NCBI GenBank assembly: GCA_004557185.1
Contig: SFEP01000047.1
Coordinates: 1 to 28,701 of the forward strand
Source of the DNA: Bacteroidales bacterium
GTDB taxonomy: Bacteria > Bacteroidota > Bacteroidia > Bacteroidales > Bacteroidaceae
Reading direction: 5' to 3'
Length of the DNA stretch: 28,701 nucleotides
Position 1 is the stretch's first letter. Every line of letters begins with the position of its first letter. This document shows, piece by piece, positions 24,139-28,701 of this stretch. Made by a program: the position numbers and the translations under genes. The notes beneath the pieces were generated by a model that worked only from the letters and a program-made list of their open reading frames with translations, made no database searches and was not told where the DNA came from.

Positions 24139-25267
24139 GGTCGCTCATCACGTCGTCCGACACAAAGAGGCCCTGCCGTGTGAACCGCAGCAGCGCGCCG
24201 CACCAAGTCAGCCGTCCGCCCTCTACATGGCGGGCGGCTTCGCGTTTGAGCTGCTCTGTCCACGCAGCGCCGAAGTCGCGTTGCAAGGCCTCCACATCGA
24301 GGCCGCGGCTCGTGCGCAATGCTGTGAACACCCGTTCGTCAAAGCGCATAGCTGGCGTAAGCTCCTCGGTGGCGTGCGGCACGTCGCCCTGAGCGGCAGC
24401 GTAAGCATGCACATCGGGAAGGTTGCTGCGGCGGCGCAGTCCGTCGTAGGAGTGTGCCCCGGGGCCGCAGCCCAGATAGGGCACGTTGTGCCAATAGCCA
24501 GAGTTGTGGCGCGAGGCATAGCCAGGGCGGCAGAAGTTGGAGATTTCGTAGTGCTCAAAACCTGCCTGCGCCGCGGCATCCATCAGGTGCTCGTAGGCAG
24601 CGAGTGTGGCTTCGTCGTCGGCGGGGTGCAGCGTGCCGGCCTGCACCATGTGCGCCAAGGGCGTGCCCTCCTCCACCATGAGAGCGTAGGCCGAGAGATG
24701 CGTAACGGGCAGTTGCAAGGCCTGGTGCACGTCGCGCTGCCAGCAGGCGGCATCCTGCTCGGGGAGGCCGTACATCAGGTCGATGCTGATGTTGTCGATA
24801 CCCCCGGCGCGTAGCCACCGCACCGCCTCAGTGGCCTGCCGGGCCGTGTGCCTCCGGCGCAGGGTGCGCAGCAGCGCATCGTGGAAACTCTGTACGCCCA
24901 GACTCACACGGTTTACGCCCAAAGCCTGCACGGCATCCACCCACTGCGGCGTCACGTCGTCGGGGTTGGCCTCGAGCGTGATTTCAGCCCCCGGCAGCAA
25001 GTCGTAGTGGGCACGCACTGCGGCAAAGATCTGCGTCAGTTCGCTGGGCGCAAGTTGCGAAGGCGTGCCGCCGCCCAGGTAGAGCGTGGCAAGGCGCGTG
25101 TTGGGCAGTTCGCCCCTCCTGGCCTGCAGTTCGCGGCACAGGGCCTGCACATAGGCGACTCGCACCTCGCTGCCACAAGTGGTGGAGTAGAAGTCGCAGT
25201 AGATGCACCGCGTGCGGCAGAAGGGTACGTGGATATAAAGCATGGCTCCGTCGGGGGGCGGAGCCAT
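24122..25267 (-). CDS. hemW: Radical SAM heme chaperone HemW
   Basis: The 381-residue product has the radical-SAM Cys17-x3-Cys21-x2-Cys24 motif in CRTRCIYCDFYS, GGGTPSQL, the LEANPDDVT segment, VSLGVQSF, and the HemW-specific HNSGYWHN stretch followed by GCGPGAHSYDG. HemW binds heme and delivers it to respiratory enzymes; older annotation calls it an oxygen-independent coproporphyrinogen oxidase. Two starts are possible: ATG at 25265-25267 (taken here, MAPPPDGAM) and ATG at 25241-25243. Both lie in opposite arms of a 10-bp inverted repeat. Upstream open frame has no family similarity. It is last in the minus-strand operon and overlaps the Dna2-like gene tail to tail. Confidence 0.93.
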   Translation of the reverse strand: MAPPPDGAMLYIHVPFCRTRCIYCDFYSTTCGSEVRVAYVQALCRELQARRGELPNTRLATLYLGGGTPSQLAPSELTQIFAAVRAHYDLLPGAEITLEANPDDVTPQWVDAVQALGVNRVSLGVQSFHDALLRTLRRRHTARQATEAVRWLRAGGIDNISIDLMYGLPEQDAACWQRDVHQALQLPVTHLSAYALMVEEGTPLAHMVQAGTLHPADDEATLAAYEHLMDAAAQAGFEHYEISNFCRPGYASRHNSGYWHNVPYLGCGPGAHSYDGLRRRSNLPDVHAYAAAQGDVPHATEELTPAMRFDERVFTALRTSRGLDVEALQRDFGAAWTEQLKREAARHVEGGRLTWCGALLRFTRQGLFVSDDVMSDLMHVD

Positions 25268-25268
25268 G
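25241..25268 (-). promoter_or_regulatory. Inverted repeat enclosing both candidate hemW start codons
   Basis: CATGGCTCCG (25241-25250) and CGGAGCCATG (25259-25268) are perfect 10-bp inverted repeats with an 8-bp loop rich in G/C. In the mRNA the first ATG lies in the 5' arm and the second in the 3' arm, so folding would hide both starts. This may be chance in GC-rich DNA or may be translational control. Confidence 0.5.
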
Positions 25269-25337
25269 GGGGGCAGGTTGTGATGTGCTGAATGCAGCAT
25301 GCGGCAAGGGGAATACGGGGTTCTTAATGCACAGTGC

Positions 25338-25970
25338 TCAATCCTTCTTCGGCTCGTCGGCATCCTCAGCCTTGAGCACGGGCAGACTGAGATGGAACTT
25401 GACGGCAAGCAGGCGCGAAACCAACACCACGGCACCGCACATGATGCCCGAGGTAACGTTGTCGAACCCCAAGCGGGCGCAGAAGTAGTAGGCCACACCG
25501 CCGAACACGCAAGCCAAGGCATAGATTTCCTTGCGGAAGATGAGCGGCACCTCGTTGATGAAGACGTCGCGGATGACGCCGCCGCCGGCACCTGTGAGGG
25601 TGCCCATGATGATGGCGGTCCAGAAGGGGAAGCCTGCCGCCACGGTCTTTTCGATGCCCGTCACGGTGAAGAGGGCCAGACCGATGGTATCGAACAGGAA
25701 CCACGTGTTGTTCTGCCGCACCAAGAAGCGACGGAACACGATGACCCATAGCAACGCGAAGGCAGAGCAAAGCAGGTAGAAGGCGTTGTCCATCCAGAAG
25801 GGCGACTGGCTCAGCAGCACGTCGCGCATGGTGCCACCGCCGATGGCCGTGGTCACACCGACCACGTAGGCGCCGAAAAGGTCGAAGCGCTTGGCCGATG
25901 CCAGTCGGATGCCCGAGATGGCGAAGGCCAGCGTGCCGATAAAGTCGAGAACTTGTACGAAAGTAATCAT
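25338..25970 (-). CDS. TRIC-family cation channel (UPF0126)
   Basis: The 210-residue membrane protein has six to seven hydrophobic segments arranged as two homologous repeats, each with the family GGG...RD signature: AIGGGTMRD (42-50) and GAGGGVIRD (127-135). Bacterial and archaeal TRIC relatives form trimeric channels permeable to potassium. The physiological role here is not known. It ends with a charged cytoplasmic tail (KAEDADEPKKD). The ATG at 25968-25970 follows a CCTTTATATATATAG stretch by 8 bp. It lies 39 bp after the dehydrogenase gene and 70 bp before hemW. Confidence 0.92.
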   Translation of the reverse strand: MITFVQVLDFIGTLAFAISGIRLASAKRFDLFGAYVVGVTTAIGGGTMRDVLLSQSPFWMDNAFYLLCSAFALLWVIVFRRFLVRQNNTWFLFDTIGLALFTVTGIEKTVAAGFPFWTAIIMGTLTGAGGGVIRDVFINEVPLIFRKEIYALACVFGGVAYYFCARLGFDNVTSGIMCGAVVLVSRLLAVKFHLSLPVLKAEDADEPKKD

Positions 25971-26009
25971 GTGTGGGGGCTATATATATAAAGGAGTAAA
26001 GGCGCAGGC

Positions 26010-26969
26010 TTAGGGGCGCACCACGTTTTGCGGCGTGCCGGCAATAAAGCCGCGGATGTTGGCTTCGAGAATGGCAAGTATGCGGCTGCGTGCCTCGGGC
26101 GTGGCCCAACCTATGTGCGGCGTGATGTAGGCACGCGGAGCTGAGAGCAACGGGCAGGTGGGCAGGGGCGGCTCCTGCGTGAGCACGTCGGCGCAGTAGG
26201 CCAGCATACGGTCGGTGTGCAGCGCATCGGCCACCGCTTGTTCGTCGACCAGTGCGCCGCGGGCGGTGTTGATGAGAATGAGGCGCGGATTGGCCTTGGC
26301 CAGTAGGGCGGCGTTGACAAAGGCGCGATTGGAGGCCGTGAGCGGGCAGTTAAGACTGACCACATCGCAGGTGGCAAAGGCCTCCTCCAGACCGATGGGG
26401 CTGACGTCGGCAGGCAGTTGGTCAGCGTGCTTACTGGTGACGGCGAAGAGTTGCAAACCTAAGGGGCGCATCACGTTGGCCACGGCGCGGCCTATGTTGC
26501 CAAAGCCCACAATGGCCATGCGCTTGCCCACCAGCTCCATGCGGGGCGTGAGGGTGTAGCAGAAGTCGGGGCTGTCGCACCACATGCCCTCGCTGTTGCG
26601 CTGCACGTAGGTACCCACGGCATCGGCCACCTCGAGCAGGAGCGACGCCACGAGCTGGGCTACGGCGCGGCTGCTGTAGCCGGCGCAGTTGCACACGGTC
26701 ACGCCGTGGTCGGCAGCGGCCTGCACATCCACGCCATCGTAACCGGTGGCGGCCACGCACACTAGGCGCAGGGCAGGCAGGACCTCAAAGTGCTGGCGTT
26801 GCAGGCGCGTTTTATTGACAATCAAAATCTCGGCCCCGCTGGCACGCTGCAGCACTTCCTCGGATGCGGTGCGGTCGTACACGGTGAAGTGGCCCAGCGC
26901 TTCGAGCGTTTGCCAAGTGAGGTCGCCGGGGTTGATGGTATATCCGTCAAGAAATACGATGTGATTCAT
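26010..26969 (-). CDS. D-2-hydroxyacid dehydrogenase (glycerate dehydrogenase-like)
   Basis: The 319-residue NAD(P)-dependent enzyme has the Rossmann motif VGFGNIG (154-160) and the catalytic triad Arg237 (NTARG), Glu266 (DVLTQEPP) and His285 (PHIGWAT). Overall form and N-terminus (MNHIVFLDGYTINPGDLTW) resemble hydroxypyruvate reductase / glycerate dehydrogenase proteins of the Bacteroidales, so reduction of hydroxypyruvate or a similar 2-ketoacid is likely. The substrate is not proven. The ATG at 26967-26969 lies 28 bp after the DUF5103 gene. The upstream open frame is only the antisense-like overlap with that gene. Confidence 0.92.
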   Translation of the reverse strand: MNHIVFLDGYTINPGDLTWQTLEALGHFTVYDRTASEEVLQRASGAEILIVNKTRLQRQHFEVLPALRLVCVAATGYDGVDVQAAADHGVTVCNCAGYSSRAVAQLVASLLLEVADAVGTYVQRNSEGMWCDSPDFCYTLTPRMELVGKRMAIVGFGNIGRAVANVMRPLGLQLFAVTSKHADQLPADVSPIGLEEAFATCDVVSLNCPLTASNRAFVNAALLAKANPRLILINTARGALVDEQAVADALHTDRMLAYCADVLTQEPPLPTCPLLSAPRAYITPHIGWATPEARSRILAILEANIRGFIAGTPQNVVRP

Positions 26970-26997
26970 GGGGTATATGAATAGATAAAAGGTGTGG

Positions 26998-28269
26998 TTA
27001 TCGCGGTCGGTAAGAGGGGTTGATGCAGGCCACCAACTGCCAGTAGCGTCCGCCCGGGGCGCGGTAGTAGACGAGCAGGGCATACTCGTTTTCTGTTTGG
27101 AAATAGTCGCCCTCCACAGGCTGCGTGCTGCCCGCGTCGTCCCCGTCGGCCGGCGTACTGAGGTACATATAATTATAGTATCCCGTCTTAAGCATGATGT
27201 CGGCCTCATACTGCCCCGCCTCGTGGTTGTAGTGCATGCGGTAGCGGTCGGTCAGTGCAGGCTCTGCCCAACGGCCCGCCACGTAAAGGGCGCGGCCCTC
27301 GGCCTCGGGCATTTGCAGTGTGAAGCGTGTGAGCACGTAGTCGGCTTCAGTTTCGGGCGTGCCCGTAGCATCGTAGCGCACCACGCACTGGCCGTTGCGG
27401 TCCTCGTCGTAGAGGTAGTTGCGCCGCGGCTGGTCGTCCATGAGTTTATACACGTAGCAAGTGTCCTTCCAGCGCATGCTCTCGCCGTGCATGCCAGGGT
27501 AGCGGGTGGAGAGCATCTCCATTTTGCGGTATTCGTTGCCCGCCGTAAACAGCAGGCCGCGGCAGTGCGACCACTCCAGCGTGTTGCCATACACAGCCGT
27601 AGGGGGCACCGCCACCTTAGCGTTGTCCCATCGGCGGTTTTGCAGGGCGCACAGGCGGATGTCGGTGGCTGGGTCACGCACGTAGAGGTCGCCCGTGGCC
27701 AACTTCAGAGCCAGTTGCTGGTGGCTCTCGTTCCAGTCAACGTCGGTGTTGGTGGTGCAGGTGGCACTGAGCGACATTTTGCGCTCCACCACGGCAAAGT
27801 TGGTGCGTATCACCTCCTCCTGCTCGCCGTGCTCGTTTTCGCGGTACACAGTAAGACGGTAGTTGCCCGAGAGCAGCGGTCGCACACGAGCATTGGGCAG
27901 TTGCAGCGCGTAATGCATGTAAGTTATGGTGGTGTTGCGGCTCGGCTCGCAGTCGTCTATCGTTTCGTCTTCGGCCACGCGTTCCACATAATCGGCTTCC
28001 AGCAGTTCGTCGGAGGGATTGCCCTCGGGGTCGCAGTGGGTGATACGGTAAGTATAACGCTCGTAATGCGGTACGAGGTCGTCGAACGACACGTGAAGCA
28101 CGTCGCTGCTGCCAAGTTCGAGCACAGGCATGCTACCCGCATCGTCGTTGACGTACATCTGCAGCGAATGGATACGCGCATCGAGGAGTGTGGTGGCACC
28201 AGGCTGTGCCCACGCCGTACAGCAGGCAGCCCAAAAGCCGCATAAAAGCAGAGAACAAGTACGTAACAT
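26998..28269 (-). CDS. DUF5103 / type IX secretion system plug-like protein
   Basis: The 423-residue product has a signal peptide (MLRTCSLLLCGFWAACCTAWA, cleavage before QPG). A DUF5103 region follows, with IHSLQMYVNDD, DLVPHYERYTYRITHCDPEG, TTITYMHYALQLPN, LSGNYRLTVY, TNTDVDWNESHQQL, FTAGNEYRKMEML and NYLYDEDRNGQCVV. In Flavobacterium a protein of this family was seen plugging the T9SS translocon. Members also occur widely in Bacteroidales, so T9SS function here is inferred from family only. The ATG at 28267-28269 starts the signal peptide cleanly; a GTG 27 bp upstream would add charged residues. It is first in the minus-strand operon. Confidence 0.88.
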   Translation of the reverse strand: MLRTCSLLLCGFWAACCTAWAQPGATTLLDARIHSLQMYVNDDAGSMPVLELGSSDVLHVSFDDLVPHYERYTYRITHCDPEGNPSDELLEADYVERVAEDETIDDCEPSRNTTITYMHYALQLPNARVRPLLSGNYRLTVYRENEHGEQEEVIRTNFAVVERKMSLSATCTTNTDVDWNESHQQLALKLATGDLYVRDPATDIRLCALQNRRWDNAKVAVPPTAVYGNTLEWSHCRGLLFTAGNEYRKMEMLSTRYPGMHGESMRWKDTCYVYKLMDDQPRRNYLYDEDRNGQCVVRYDATGTPETEADYVLTRFTLQMPEAEGRALYVAGRWAEPALTDRYRMHYNHEAGQYEADIMLKTGYYNYMYLSTPADGDDAGSTQPVEGDYFQTENEYALLVYYRAPGGRYWQLVACINPSYRPR

Positions 28270-28295
28270 GGCCGTGTAGTTGTATTTACAGCGCA

Positions 28296-28303
28296 CAAAT
28301 TTA
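28296..28303 (-). promoter_or_regulatory. Possible -7 element for the DUF5103-hemW operon
   Basis: On the minus strand it reads TAAATTTG, a perfect TAnnTTTG, 26 bp upstream of the ATG at 28269. No -33 box is seen at 19-21 bp. Confidence 0.4.
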
Positions 28304-28432
28304 GAAAAATACTGATGAGCTGCACAGAAAGGCGACTACAAATGTAGAACATGCAGGCAGGCCTGTCCGATTTCACGCCTCACCTCCTCGTCACTGAGAG
28401 CAAGAAAGGCGTTACGAAAACAGGCTTCATGC

Positions 28433-28476
28433 GTTGCCGTCAATTGACGGTAACATTGCCGTCAATTGGCGGCAAT
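28433..28476. repeat. Array 3: two contiguous 22-bp palindromic units
   Basis: Units at 28433-28454 and 28455-28476 abut. The half-sites are GTTGCCGTCAA, GTTACCGTCAA, ATTGCCGTCAA and ATTGCCGCCAA, meeting at AATT in the first unit and AATTG in the second, so each unit is nearly perfect as an inverted repeat. It lies upstream of the DUF5103 operon. AACAGGCTT is 5 bp upstream, exactly as for array 2. Confidence 0.92.
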
Positions 28477-28701
28477 GCCTTATCGCCCTTTCTGTCACAA
28501 CGGCATGCCTTGCAGAAATGGCGAAACGTCTCGAGAATTCACGTCAATCAACTGTTCATCAAACATTTCTATATTCCGCTCTCAAACCTCCCTATTTGTC
28601 AATATTGGTGTCCGGTAAACTTGTATGGGCGCCCATAGAAAAGACGGGTGCTCGGTAAACGCATTGAAGGCGTTGCCTCCGACGGGATGCCGTGGAAGAA
28701 A
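28477..28701. other. Right-edge non-coding sequence with a 40-bp-spaced direct repeat and a palindrome
   Basis: No gene is supported. GGTGTCCGGTAAAC (28607-28620) and GGTGCTCGGTAAAC (28647-28660) are direct repeats 40 bp apart, 12 of 14 identical, flanking a perfect 14-bp palindrome TATGGGCGCCCATA (28624-28637). The minus strand is open for about 40 codons from the edge to a stop at 28582-28584, with no recognisable product. Confidence 0.6.

Noticed and set aside
28351..28638. Short plus-strand frames at the right edge (28351-28638 and 28434-28658)
   Set aside because: They cross array 3, have no recognisable product and lack coding character.

Overview
The window looks like a chromosomal segment of a GC-rich member of the Bacteroidales, most likely Prevotellaceae. 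The evidence is a UpxY-type antiterminator heading a surface-polysaccharide locus, a Bacteroidetes-type promoter (TTTG, 19-bp gap, TATCTTTG) before trxA, a Bacteroidetes-type PurM, a T9SS-plug-like (DUF5103) protein and a Dna2-like helicase-nuclease. No tRNA, rRNA, CRISPR array, integrase or transposase was recognised. Genus-level assignment is inference.

Region 1 (1-8602, all minus strand) is an exo- or capsular-polysaccharide operon read leftwards: upxY-like antiterminator, Wza-like export lipoprotein, Wzc-like tyrosine autokinase and chain-length regulator, GT2 glycosyltransferase, rmlC, rmlB, GT4 glycosyltransferase, a 3' remnant of a second rmlB, and the N-terminal part of a Wzx-type flippase cut by the window edge. 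The genes cover sugar-nucleotide synthesis (dTDP-6-deoxyhexose branch), glycosyl transfer, flipping, polymer-length control and export. The leftmost 1.7 kb is visibly more AT-rich than the rest and is bracketed by the rmlB remnant and rmlB, as expected of an exchanged glycan cassette.

Region 2 (8603-9380) is a divergent intergenic stretch between upxY and dnaE. It holds a 4 x 22 bp tandem palindrome array and a G10 tract. Region 3 (9381-18593, plus strand) is housekeeping: dnaE, trxA, a small acidic protein, a TPM-domain membrane protein, lemA, purM and prfA, with strong hairpins after trxA, lemA, purM and prfA. Region 4 (18594-19440) is non-coding and carries a second 4 x 22 bp palindrome array. 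Region 5 (19441-24138, plus) encodes an MltF-like lytic transglycosylase and a Dna2-like nuclease-helicase. Region 6 (24122-28269, minus) is a probable operon read leftwards: DUF5103/T9SS-plug-like protein, D-2-hydroxyacid dehydrogenase, TRIC-family channel, HemW. The right end (28270-28701) is non-coding and carries a third 22-bp palindrome array plus a short direct repeat around a palindrome.

The most unusual signal is the set of three intergenic arrays. All are built from contiguous 22-bp palindromes with a shared outer arm (TTGCC/GGCAA) but an array-specific core, and each has a CGTT at the same distance upstream. No known element family was recognised for them.
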